64,000 nucleotides of DNA. It comes from JAFLCL01 sp039809495. Lineage in GTDB: Bacteria; Myxococcota_A; Polyangia; Polyangiales; Sandaracinaceae. The notes beneath the pieces were generated by a model. That model was not told the origin of the DNA. It ran no database searches and saw nothing but the letters and a program-made list of their open reading frames with translations. The DNA is taken from the NCBI GenBank assembly GCA_039809495.1, contig JBDHVC010000017.1:1-64000 (forward strand), written 5' to 3'. Positions 1 to 7,232 of the stretch are shown piece after piece (positions within the stretch are counted from its first letter, which is position 1; each line of letters opens with the position of its first letter). Position numbers and translations under genes: made by a program.

Positions 1-99
1 GCTCCTCGACGCCGCCGTCCACGCCGCCGTCGTGCTCCTCGACGCCGCCGTCCACGCCGCCGTCGTGCTCCTCGACGCCGCCGTCCACGCCGCCGTCGT
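1..99. repeat. 33-bp tandem repeat, three identical copies
   Basis: Three perfect 33-bp units lie end to end (1-33, 34-66, 67-99), followed by a diverged partial unit. They are in frame with the leftward lipoprotein and encode its acidic 11-residue repeat. Perfect identity suggests recent slippage or homogenisation, so copy number probably varies between strains. The array may continue left of the window. Confidence 0.85.
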
Positions 100-358
100 G
101 CTCCTCGACGTCGCCATCCTCCTCGACGACCGACCCATCGCTCGCCGCGTCCGGGAGCGGCCCGGCGTCGAGATCCGCGTCCGGAAGCGGCGCGGCGTCG
201 AGGTCCGCGTCGAGATCGGCGTCCGGGACGTTCGCGTCGAACGAGCCCGCGTCGAGGTGGCCGGAATCGCCGATGCGACTGCGATCGAATTCGACGATGA
301 AGGAGCAACCCGCGAGCGCGAGCATCGAAGCGGAGAGCAAGGCGATCGTGCGACGCAT
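1..358 (-). CDS. Asp/Glu/Gly-rich lipoprotein, C-terminus beyond the window
   Basis: Predicted lipoprotein read leftwards; the C-terminus lies outside the window. The N-terminus has a short basic region, a hydrophobic stretch and lipobox LALAGC (Cys18), so it should be exported and lipidated. The mature part is almost only Asp, Ala, Gly, Val, Pro and Glu (DADLDA-type runs), then an 11-residue repeat with core EEHDGGVDGGV encoded by 33-bp DNA repeats. Such acidic linkers follow the lipid anchor in many myxobacterial surface lipoproteins, so the working domain is probably off the edge. Start ATG at 358 is chosen because TAGGAT lies 7 nt upstream; ATG 367 is the alternative. Function unknown. 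Confidence 0.6.
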   Translation of the reverse strand, partial: MRRTIALLSASMLALAGCSFIVEFDRSRIGDSGHLDAGSFDANVPDADLDADLDAAPLPDADLDAGPLPDAASDGSVVEEDGDVEEHDGGVDGGVEEHDGGVDGGVEEHDGGVDGGVEE

Positions 359-436
359 GGCGCGCATCCTATCGCCAAAGGCCACGTCGGGTCGAGATGC
401 CCGCGCGTGACCTTCCCCTCGGCGCGCCCATGAGGC

Positions 437-1291
437 ATGACTCGCTCGATGGATCAGCTCGACAAGACCGTCGCCTTCCTCGGCGCGGGGAACATGGCGG
501 GGGCGCTCGTGAAGGGCCTGCTCGCTGCGCGCGCGCTCTCGCCCGAGCGCGTCATCTGCACCGACGTGCGGAGCGCGAGGCTCGAGGAGCTCCACGCGAG
601 GTACGGCGTGAGGACGTCGAGCTCGAACGAGGAGGCGGCGCGAGAGGCCGACGTGATCGTGCTCTCGACCAAGCCCCAGGTCTTCGATCGCCTCCTCGCG
701 GACGTCGCGCGCGGTGTGCGGCCGGACGCGCTCGTCGTCTCGATCGCGGCCGGGATCGCGATCGCGAGCATCGAGGCCATGCTCCCGATCGGGACGCGCG
801 TCGTGCGCACGATGCCGAACACCGCGGTCCTCGTCGACGCGGGCGCGACCGCGATCGCCGCGGGCGGGGCCGCCAAGGCCGAGGACGTCGCGCTCGTCGC
901 GTCGCTCTTCGATCACGTCGGCGCGACGGTCGTCCTCGACGAGTCCCAGCTCGACGCGGTGACGGGCCTCTCGGGCTCGGGGCCGGCGTACATCTTCCTC
1001 ATCATCGAGGCGCTCGCCGACGCGGGCGTGAAGGTGGGCCTCCACCGCGACGCCGCGCTCCAGCTCGCCGCGCAGACGCTGCTCGGCTCGGCGAAGCTCC
1101 TGCTCGAGACGGGGGAGCACCCCGGCAAGCTCAAGGACATGGTCACGAGCCCGGGCGGGACGGCGATCGCGGGCCTCCACACGCTCGAGGCGGGCGGGCT
1201 CCGCACGACGCTCATCGACGCCGTCGAGGTCGCCACGGCCCGCGCGAAGGAGCTCGGCGAGAGCTTCTCGGAGCGCCTGCGCAAGAGCTGA
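437..1291 (+). CDS. proC: Pyrroline-5-carboxylate reductase
   Basis: Catalyses the last step of proline synthesis, NAD(P)H-dependent reduction of pyrroline-5-carboxylate, in the cytoplasm. The 284-residue protein starts with a Rossmann motif (GAGNMAGALVKGL, about residues 16-28), has the STKPQ and RTMPNT segments of the family, and carries the ProC signature around GLSGSGPAYIF and SPGGTAIAGLHTLE in the helical dimerisation domain. Length is normal. ATG 437 and ATG 449 are both possible starts; neither has a clear ribosome site. It is convergent with the M81 peptidase, with 13 bp between the two genes. Confidence 0.95.
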   Translation: MTRSMDQLDKTVAFLGAGNMAGALVKGLLAARALSPERVICTDVRSARLEELHARYGVRTSSSNEEAAREADVIVLSTKPQVFDRLLADVARGVRPDALVVSIAAGIAIASIEAMLPIGTRVVRTMPNTAVLVDAGATAIAAGGAAKAEDVALVASLFDHVGATVVLDESQLDAVTGLSGSGPAYIFLIIEALADAGVKVGLHRDAALQLAAQTLLGSAKLLLETGEHPGKLKDMVTSPGGTAIAGLHTLEAGGLRTTLIDAVEVATARAKELGESFSERLRKS

Positions 1292-1304
1292 TCGAGGCGC
1301 GCCG

Positions 1305-2891
1305 TCAGCCGGCGGGCGGCGGGCGCCACCCGCGCTTGGGTCGCCGCAGGATCGGGTCGGCACCGCGCCAGTCCTCGAGCGCGTGCTTGGGCTCGGTCGG
1401 GACGACGCGCTCCTCGTCGACGACGGCGTCGAGGTTCGTCGCGCCCGGCGTCACGATCGGCAGGTGGGTGAACGCGATCGCCGCGTAGAACACGCGGTAG
1501 TGGAAGAAATTCTTCTGCACGATCACGTCCGCGCGACGCGGATCGAGCCCGACGAGGTGGAAGAAGAGCGGGTGGATCGGGAGCGGCGGCGCCTCGGTCA
1601 CGACGAGGTGGAGCGCGCCCCCCTCGCGGTGGGCGACGTCGAGCCGCAGCATCGCGCCGAATTCCGCCTGCTCGCGCGCGACGAGCCGCGCCTCGAGCGG
1701 CACGGCGGGCATCCCGTAGCCGGGCGTGCCTCGGAGCGTGGCCTCGACCCGGGCGCCGACCTCGACGTCGGCGAGCGCCGCGACGAGCCGCGGATCGTGG
1801 ACGGGCACGAGGGCGACGAGATCGCGGCCCTGCGCGAGCAGCGCCTCGGCGATCCGCGTGTTGCCGCCCGGCGCGCCCGCGCCCGTGATGTCGCCCACGT
1901 CGACGAAGACGACGGGCCCGAGCCGCCCGAGCGAGAGCCCCCCTCGCCGCCGCTCGCGCGCGAGCCGGATGCCCTCCTCGACGGAGTACATCGGCGGCAG
2001 GCGCGCGTGACGCTCGCGCCACACGCGATCGGCGAGGCGGTCGGCGAGCCCATCGGCGAGCTGTGCGTCGTCGTTCGTCGAGACGTGCACCGACCAGCCC
2101 AGGTGCTCCGCGCTCGTATAGGGGTGCACCATGAAGAGGCTCGTCGAGATGACGCGCGGGTCACGCTCGACCTCGCGGAATTCTCGGAACACGGCGCGCA
2201 TCGGCGCGAGGAAGTCGATCGTCGTCCCGCCGCCGAGCACCATCGGCAGCTTGCGCCACGCGTGCGACGGCCGGAGCTCGCCCCGCGCGACGCGCACGAG
2301 GCGCGAGCCCGCGCGGAACCCGGTCTGGAAGAGGTCCCAGTGGGGGTTGCGGCGGTAGGCGACGAGCACGTCGAGCGGCGCGACCATCCCCTCCGCGAGG
2401 TTCGCGTGGAGGTCGAAGCTCGCCGCGAGCTTCACCCCGTCGCCGACGCGCTCCTGGACCGCGCGCAGGAGCGCCGACTCGGGCGCCTCCTCGAGCCCCT
2501 CGACCTGCATCGAGCCGTGGAGCGCGAGGTAGACGCCGTCGAGCCGCCCGGCGCGCTCGAGCTGCGCGAGGAGCTCGTCGCAGAGGCCCTCCCAGCACCC
2601 GCGCGAGAGCGGCCCTCCGGGGATGGCCAGCGCCGAGAGGAGCGGCACGGCCTCGACGTCGCCCGCGAGGCGCGCCGCCTGCCGAAACCCCGTCAGCTCC
2701 GCGTGCGGCATGAACGACCTGACCTCCACGCCTCGGAGCTCGGTCGCGCGCGCCAGCGCCTCGCCGCGCACGAGGTGCAGGCGATCGAAGTCGCGCCGCT
2801 CGGTGAGGAGCGGCGAGCGGGCGTTCGCCTCGTGGAACACCCGCCCGAAGCCGATCCGCAGCGGCCGCTGCCTTCGCCGGAACCTCCACAC
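1305..2891 (-). CDS. M81 family metallopeptidase (MlrC-like)
   Basis: Belongs to the M81 / MlrC family, named after a zinc enzyme of microcystin breakdown; most members have unknown substrates. 528 residues from a GTG at 2891, which has a strong GAGGAGG 7 nt upstream; the frame stays open to 3050 but that would overlap the divergent gene. Family marks seen: FHEAN near the N-terminus, LHGSMQVEGLEE, SFDLHAN, YRRNPHWD, then the second domain with VFVDVGDITGAGAPG and the NFFHYR and PGATNLD segments near the end. No signal peptide is obvious from this start. The real substrate cannot be told from sequence. Confidence 0.85.
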   Translation of the reverse strand: MWRFRRRQRPLRIGFGRVFHEANARSPLLTERRDFDRLHLVRGEALARATELRGVEVRSFMPHAELTGFRQAARLAGDVEAVPLLSALAIPGGPLSRGCWEGLCDELLAQLERAGRLDGVYLALHGSMQVEGLEEAPESALLRAVQERVGDGVKLAASFDLHANLAEGMVAPLDVLVAYRRNPHWDLFQTGFRAGSRLVRVARGELRPSHAWRKLPMVLGGGTTIDFLAPMRAVFREFREVERDPRVISTSLFMVHPYTSAEHLGWSVHVSTNDDAQLADGLADRLADRVWRERHARLPPMYSVEEGIRLARERRRGGLSLGRLGPVVFVDVGDITGAGAPGGNTRIAEALLAQGRDLVALVPVHDPRLVAALADVEVGARVEATLRGTPGYGMPAVPLEARLVAREQAEFGAMLRLDVAHREGGALHLVVTEAPPLPIHPLFFHLVGLDPRRADVIVQKNFFHYRVFYAAIAFTHLPIVTPGATNLDAVVDEERVVPTEPKHALEDWRGADPILRRPKRGWRPPPAG

Positions 2892-3024
2892 CTTCGGACC
2901 TCCTCGCCAGCTCACCCCAGGCGCGCCGCGGCGCTCGGGGGGCGGTGCGCGTTCGCGCTTGCGCGCCGCTCGCTCTTCGTGCCTGATCGAGCGCGGCGAG
3001 TCCACGATCCGCGACCCGTTTTTC

Positions 3025-3663
3025 GTGAACCTCGAGCGCGCCAGCTTCATCGTCCGCTCCGACGAGCAGCTCCACGACTCCGTGGACCCTCGCGAGGCGC
3101 GCGCTCGGATCCCGGAGTCCTACCAAGCCAAGGGGATGTTCCTCGACGGCCTCGCGTGCCGCCTCGGCCGCGCCGAGCTCGAGCGGCTGATCCCCGAGCT
3201 CGTCGATCCTCCGCGGGGCGGGCGCTACACGACGTTTCGCGACTACCCGCAGCGCGACTACTTCACGCTCGCCTGGGCCATCCACCGCGCCGAGCACCCC
3301 GCCCTCGCGTCGCGCGAGGGCCTGCGCCGCGTCGCGCGCCAGGACTTCCTCACCTTCGGCCACTCGATGATCGGCCGCGTGGTCCTCGCGATCGCGCGCG
3401 ATCCCGTCTCGGCCCTGCTCCAGATGCCGGCGGCGTGCGAGCGGACCGTCGTCGGCCAGGAGATGAAGGCGACGCAGATTGGGCGCTCGTCGGTCCGGCT
3501 CGAGGTCTCGACGCAGGACGACGGCTGGGAGCGCACGCTCGGCCAAGCCGAGGGCGTCGCCCTCCACTATCGGATGTCGACGACGACGACGATCGTCGTC
3601 ACGCCGACGCGCTACACGCTCGACGTCGAGCTCACCCGAGCGGGCGAGCCCGCGCTCCCGTGA
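3025..3663 (+). CDS. DUF2378 family protein, copy 1
   Basis: Resembles DUF2378 (TIGR02265), a paralogous family known mainly from myxobacteria, with no settled function. From GTG 3025 it is 212 residues. Seen: the KGMFLDGL segment, DYPQRDYFTLAWAIH, a helical REGLRRVARQDF stretch, and a closing beta-rich half (DDGWERTLGQAEGVALHYR). It aligns throughout with the next gene, so the pair is a tandem duplication. The start is inferred from that alignment (FIVRSDE against FEIQSDE); there is no convincing ribosome site. It is divergent from the M81 gene across 133 bp. Confidence 0.7.
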   Translation: MNLERASFIVRSDEQLHDSVDPREARARIPESYQAKGMFLDGLACRLGRAELERLIPELVDPPRGGRYTTFRDYPQRDYFTLAWAIHRAEHPALASREGLRRVARQDFLTFGHSMIGRVVLAIARDPVSALLQMPAACERTVVGQEMKATQIGRSSVRLEVSTQDDGWERTLGQAEGVALHYRMSTTTTIVVTPTRYTLDVELTRAGEPALP

Positions 3664-3753
3664 GGCGCCCGTCGCGCCGCGCGTGGGCGCTCGCGCGTCG
3701 AGCGTTGCGCTCGCAACGAGCGTCGCCTACGCCTCGTACGCGAGGTGGTGTCG

Positions 3754-4356
3754 GTGAGGCGGTTCGAGATCCAGAGCGACGAGGCCCTGCGCGAGGACGT
3801 GGACTTCCTCCGCGCCTACGAGAGCATCCCCGAGCGCTATCGCATCAAGGGGCTGTTCCTCGCCGACCTCGCGCGGCGCCTCGGGCCCGACGGCTGGGAG
3901 CAGACGGCGCAGAGGCTCGTCGATCCTCCGCGGGCCGGCCGCTACACGGCCTTCAAGGACTACCCGCAGCGCGATCACTTCACGATCGCCTGGGCGCTCT
4001 ACCGCCAGCTCTTTCCGGGGGTGCGCGCGCGCGAGGGGCTGCGCCGCGTCGCGCGGGAGGACTTCGAGCTCTTCGGCCGGACCATGATCGGGAAGGTCAT
4101 GCTCACCGTGGCCGGAGATCCCATCCACAGCCTCCTCCTCATGCCGAAGGCGTACGAGCACGTCGCGACGGGGCAGCGGCTCGAGGCCGAGCGCACGGGG
4201 CCTCGGTCCATGCGCCTCACGACGCGCTGCGAGGACGACGGCTGGGAGTACACGCTCGGCCAGGTCGAGGGGATCGTCCACTACTACGGGAAGGTGCCCC
4301 GCACGACCGTCGAGGTGGGCCTCGGCTACTACGCCTTCGACGTCGAGGCCCGCTGA
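3754..4356 (+). CDS. DUF2378 family protein, copy 2
   Basis: Tandem paralogue of the preceding gene, about 200 residues, same DUF2378 architecture (KGLFLADLARRLG, DYPQRDHFTIAWALY, REGLRRVAREDFELF, DDGWEYTLGQVEG). GTG 3754 is preferred because GAGGTGG lies 5 nt upstream; GTG 3745 and 3748 are in frame too. The two copies have clearly diverged, so both are probably kept by selection. It ends in TGACGGCGCGC, the recurrent gene-end motif of this window. Function unknown. Confidence 0.7.
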   Translation: MRRFEIQSDEALREDVDFLRAYESIPERYRIKGLFLADLARRLGPDGWEQTAQRLVDPPRAGRYTAFKDYPQRDHFTIAWALYRQLFPGVRAREGLRRVAREDFELFGRTMIGKVMLTVAGDPIHSLLLMPKAYEHVATGQRLEAERTGPRSMRLTTRCEDDGWEYTLGQVEGIVHYYGKVPRTTVEVGLGYYAFDVEAR

Positions 4357-4390
4357 CGGCGCGCGACGAGCGCGGCGCCCGGCGAGGACG

Positions 4391-4419
4391 TTGCGAAGAG
4401 CCCGAGGGGGCCGCAGAGT
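4391..4419 (+). promoter_or_regulatory. Promoter of lipA, probably giving a leaderless mRNA
   Basis: TTGCGA (4391-4396), a 17-bp spacer and CAGAGT (4414-4419) fit a sigma-70 type promoter. The -10 ends 6 nt before the lipA ATG, so transcription would start at or next to the start codon. No Shine-Dalgarno sequence is present. Predicted from sequence only. Confidence 0.45.
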
Positions 4420-4425
4420 CGGCGC

Positions 4426-5475
4426 ATGTCCGACGAGCCGACCGCCCCCCTCTCGCACAAGAAGCCTGACTGGCTCCGCGTACGACTGCCGAGCGGCGAT
4501 CGCTACGAGAAGCTCAAGCAGACGTTTCGCCGCCTCGATCTCCACACCGTCTGCGAGGAGGCGCGCTGCCCGAACATCGCGGAGTGCTGGGGCGAGGGCA
4601 CCGCGACGATCATGATCCTCGGCGAGACGTGCACGCGCGGCTGCCGCTTCTGCAACGTGCCGAAGGGCGATCCGGCCGGCTTCGTCGATCCGCGCGAGCC
4701 CGAGAACACCGCGCGCGCCCTCTCCGAATTGGAGCTCGCGTACGTCGTCATCACGATGGTCGATCGCGACGATCTCCTCGACGGCGGCGCCGCCCACGTC
4801 GCGCAGACCGTCCGCCGCATCAAGCACCACAGCCCGAGGCTCCTCGTCGAGACGCTCGTCGGCGACTTCCAGGGCGTGCGGAAGGATCTGTCGACGGTCG
4901 TGCGCGAGGGGAGGCCCGACGTCTTCTCGCACAACGTCGAGGTCGTCCCCGCGCTCCAGCGCAAGATGCGCGACGCGCGCTGCAGCTTCGAGCGCTCGGT
5001 CGAGACGCTCCGCGTGGCCAAGGAGCTCGGCGCCGCGATCACCAAGAGCTCGCTGATGGTGGGCTGCGGCGAGACGGAAGCGGACGTGATCGAGGCGATG
5101 GAGCGCGTGCGCGCGGCGGACGTGGACATCTTCACGATCGGCCAGTACCTGCGGCCCACGCCGCGGCACGCCGAGGTCGTGCGCTACGTGACCCCCGCGG
5201 AATTCGACCACTACCGCGACCTCGGCCTGAAGCTGGGCTTTCGCTTCGTCGCGTCGGGCCCGCTCGTGCGCTCGAGCTACCGCGCCGCGGAGGCGTTCCT
5301 GCGCGGCGTCCTCGGCGGCGAGGGCGAGGGCGCGGAGGACGACGCGCTCATGGATCGCTACGGCAAGCGCAAGCACGCCGAGGACGAGGCCGCCCTCGGC
5401 CCATCGAGCGATCCGGCGCCCGGCGAGCGCTTCGATCGCGATCAGAAGAAGCCGCGGCTCGTCGTCCTGCGCTGA
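4426..5475 (+). CDS. lipA: Lipoyl synthase
   Basis: Radical SAM enzyme that inserts two sulfurs into the octanoyl chain on lipoyl domains of 2-oxoacid dehydrogenases and the glycine cleavage system. 349 residues. Seen: the N-terminal auxiliary-cluster motif CEEARCPNIAEC, the radical SAM motif CTRGCRFC, the family strings DRDDLLDGGA and SHNVE, and the RSSYRA serine motif that ligates the auxiliary cluster. The last 50 or so residues are a charged tail beyond the usual end of the family, function unknown. No lipB is adjacent. Confidence 0.97.
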   Translation: MSDEPTAPLSHKKPDWLRVRLPSGDRYEKLKQTFRRLDLHTVCEEARCPNIAECWGEGTATIMILGETCTRGCRFCNVPKGDPAGFVDPREPENTARALSELELAYVVITMVDRDDLLDGGAAHVAQTVRRIKHHSPRLLVETLVGDFQGVRKDLSTVVREGRPDVFSHNVEVVPALQRKMRDARCSFERSVETLRVAKELGAAITKSSLMVGCGETEADVIEAMERVRAADVDIFTIGQYLRPTPRHAEVVRYVTPAEFDHYRDLGLKLGFRFVASGPLVRSSYRAAEAFLRGVLGGEGEGAEDDALMDRYGKRKHAEDEAALGPSSDPAPGERFDRDQKKPRLVVLR

Positions 5476-5490
5476 CCGCGCGCCTCGCGC

Positions 5491-6186
5491 TCACTCGAAC
5501 ATGCGGCGGACCGAGGTCTCGTACGCGTTCACCCACTCGTCGATCGAGCTCTGATCGACGACGACGCGGCCGAACGCCCCGAGCGTGCGCTGACCCCGAT
5601 CCTGGAGCCGCGTCCGCGCGACGTGCGCGCCCGTCGCGTCGAAGAGCGAGATGGTCGTCGTCGCGAGCGCCTTGCTCGTGGGCACGAAGCCTCCGGTCGC
5701 GACGCCCCACTCGGAGTGGATCACGACCACGTAGTCCGCGCCGGCCGCGGCGGCGAGCGCTTGCGCCTGCGGCGCGCCGATCACGGCGCCCGAGATCTGG
5801 CCCGGCGTCGAGCCGAAGACGTTCATCATCACGCCGTCGATGACGGGCACGCCGACCTCCGCGGGGAAGTGCGCGACGCTCTGGTACGCGGGCGTCGCGA
5901 CGAAGGCCGCGGCGGGCACCACCTCGAAGCGACCCGCGAGCACCTGCTCGGCGACCTGCTCCATCTGACCCGCGCGGCTCGCCATCACGTCGCTCGTCCG
6001 CGACGCGTTCCAGCCCTGGAGCGACCCGCGCGCGTCGCCCACGGTGACGGAGACGACCGCGACCCGCGGCCGCTCAACCTGGGCGGTGAAGCTCCGGATG
6101 CTCATCGGCCCGCCGCAGCCGACGCCGAGGAGCGCGAGCCCGAAGAGGGCGAGGAGCGGGAACGTGCGGGCGAGGTGTCGAGACAT
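5491..6186 (-). CDS. Predicted lipoprotein, unknown function
   Basis: 231 residues with a lipoprotein signal: basic start, hydrophobic core and LGVGC with lipidated Cys24. An AGGGGG ribosome site lies just upstream of ATG 6186. The mature part has a variable beta-rich segment (RVAVVSVTVGD), then alternating alpha/beta with AAAGADYVVVIHSEWG and a C-terminal segment ending WVNAYETSVRRMFE. The layout (a periplasmic alpha/beta domain with 'GADYVVV' strands) recalls lipoproteins of the CsgG/LpoB kind, but I cannot assign it. It is convergent with lipA (15 bp). Confidence 0.6.
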   Translation of the reverse strand: MSRHLARTFPLLALFGLALLGVGCGGPMSIRSFTAQVERPRVAVVSVTVGDARGSLQGWNASRTSDVMASRAGQMEQVAEQVLAGRFEVVPAAAFVATPAYQSVAHFPAEVGVPVIDGVMMNVFGSTPGQISGAVIGAPQAQALAAAAGADYVVVIHSEWGVATGGFVPTSKALATTTISLFDATGAHVARTRLQDRGQRTLGAFGRVVVDQSSIDEWVNAYETSVRRMFE

Positions 6187-6263
6187 GCGGCCCCCTGAGA
6201 GCGTGAGAGAGGTTTCGCCGCGATGGGTACGACGTCCCGACGCTCGGGCGCAAGCGACGCGAA

Positions 6264-6289
6264 GAGCCGGGTCGAGGCCGACCCGGCTC
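6264..6289 (-). terminator. Hairpin terminator candidate downstream of the LuxR gene
   Basis: Perfect 11-bp stem (GAGCCGGGTCG / CGACCCGGCTC) with an AGGC loop, 27 bp beyond the stop of the LuxR-type gene on the minus strand. There is no strong U-tract, so it may stop transcription weakly or protect the 3' end. Confidence 0.5.
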
Positions 6290-6315
6290 GTCGATGTCCC
6301 CTCACCGCCGCGCGC

Positions 6316-6984
6316 TCAGATCATCACGAGGCCGCGCCGCGCGGCGATGACGACCGCCTCCGTGCGCGTCCCCGCGCCCAGCTTGAGCAGGATCCCGTTC
6401 ACGTGGAACTTCGCCGTGTGCTCGCTGATGCCCAGGCGCTTGGCGATGCGGCGGTTCGAGAAGCCCTGGACCAGCAGCTCGACGACCTCCTGCTCACGCG
6501 CCGTGAGGTGCACCTCCGGCTCGTTCTCGTTCTTGCCCTGGACGAGCGCGAAGTCGATGACCGTGAGCCCGGCGGCGACGGCCTCGAGCGCCGCCTTGAC
6601 GCGCGCGACGTCGGCGCTGCGCCGCACCGCGCCCCGCGCGCCCTTGCTGATGGCGGCGCGCGCCTGCGCTTCATCGGCGAGGAGCACGACCGTCGGCACC
6701 TGGAGCTCGGCGATCGGCGCGAGCGCCTCGTCGAGCTGCTGCCGGCTCGAGCGCGCGAGCTCCGGGTCGACGCGCTTGCCGAGGATGGGGAGCGGGGAGG
6801 TCACGGGGCCGACGTCGAGCAGCGCGACGTGGGCGTGCGCGTCGCGCTCCTCGAGCACGACGTCGCGACCGAGCTGCGTGAGCTGGGCTCCGAGGGCGCT
6901 CTTGGCGAGCGGATCGCGCCCGAGCAGCATCACGCGCAGAGGCTCTCCGAGGTTCGGACGGCGAAGGGGGCTGGTGTTGGACAT
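6316..6984 (-). CDS. LuxR-type regulator with degenerate receiver domain
   Basis: 222-residue two-domain regulator. Residues about 15-140 look like a CheY receiver (AHVALLD with a possible phospho-Asp57, VPTVVLLADEAQARAAISKGARG), but the acidic pair is weak and the usual receiver lysine is replaced (RRSAD), so phosphorylation is uncertain. Residues about 160-222 are a clear LuxR helix-turn-helix: LTAREQEVVELLVQG, NRRIAKRLGISEHTAKFHV. No histidine kinase is adjacent. It is divergent from the GH92 gene over 248 bp that contain a perfect 12-bp palindrome, so GH92 may be a target; that link is inference. Confidence 0.8.
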   Translation of the reverse strand: MSNTSPLRRPNLGEPLRVMLLGRDPLAKSALGAQLTQLGRDVVLEERDAHAHVALLDVGPVTSPLPILGKRVDPELARSSRQQLDEALAPIAELQVPTVVLLADEAQARAAISKGARGAVRRSADVARVKAALEAVAAGLTVIDFALVQGKNENEPEVHLTAREQEVVELLVQGFSNRRIAKRLGISEHTAKFHVNGILLKLGAGTRTEAVVIAARRGLVMI

Positions 6985-7072
6985 GGAGAGACGGTGGGTC
7001 TCGAATCCGCCTAGTCAACGGGGGAGGTCGTTGCGTCTCGCTCGTAGGCGCGTTGCGAAAACGCGGTGAGTG

Positions 7073-7084
7073 CGCGAATTCGCG
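7073..7084. promoter_or_regulatory. Perfect palindrome in the LuxR / GH92 intergenic region
   Basis: CGCGAATTCGCG is a perfect 12-bp palindrome in the 248-bp gap (6985-7232) between the divergent regulator and the GH92 gene. It could be an operator. It may equally be a by-product of the AATT preference of this genome; the same core occurs inside a coding region at 59025-59038. The rest of the gap holds no gene I can see. Confidence 0.25.
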
Positions 7085-7220
7085 AACGAATACGGGCCTC
7101 GACGGATCACGGAGGCGAGGGCGCGGAGCGGGACGAGCGGCGAGAGGCGCGCGCGCCCGCTCGAGCGCCTCCCCGGAGGTGGAGCGCGCCTCGAGGCGCT
7201 GCCCGCCCCCAGCTTGCGGC

Positions 7221-7226
7221 TATCAT
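7221..7226 (+). promoter_or_regulatory. -10 element of the GH92 gene
   Basis: TATCAT ends 6 nt before the GTG start, with no ribosome site between, implying a leaderless mRNA. No clear -35 is seen. This is one of about 25 similar cases in the window. Confidence 0.4.
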
Positions 7227-7232
7227 CGCGGG

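Noticed and set aside
346..358. AGGA before the first lipoprotein start taken as a Shine-Dalgarno site
   Set aside because: The same bases are part of TAGGAT, which fits the -10 pattern shared by many genes at the same distance. A ribosome site cannot be fully excluded.
1383..4469. A 1028-codon open frame antisense to the M81 gene and running through the DUF2378 pair
   Set aside because: Very G+C-rich DNA leaves long open frames opposite real genes. The translation is Arg/Glu/Ala-rich with no domain, while the M81 and DUF2378 frames show family motifs.
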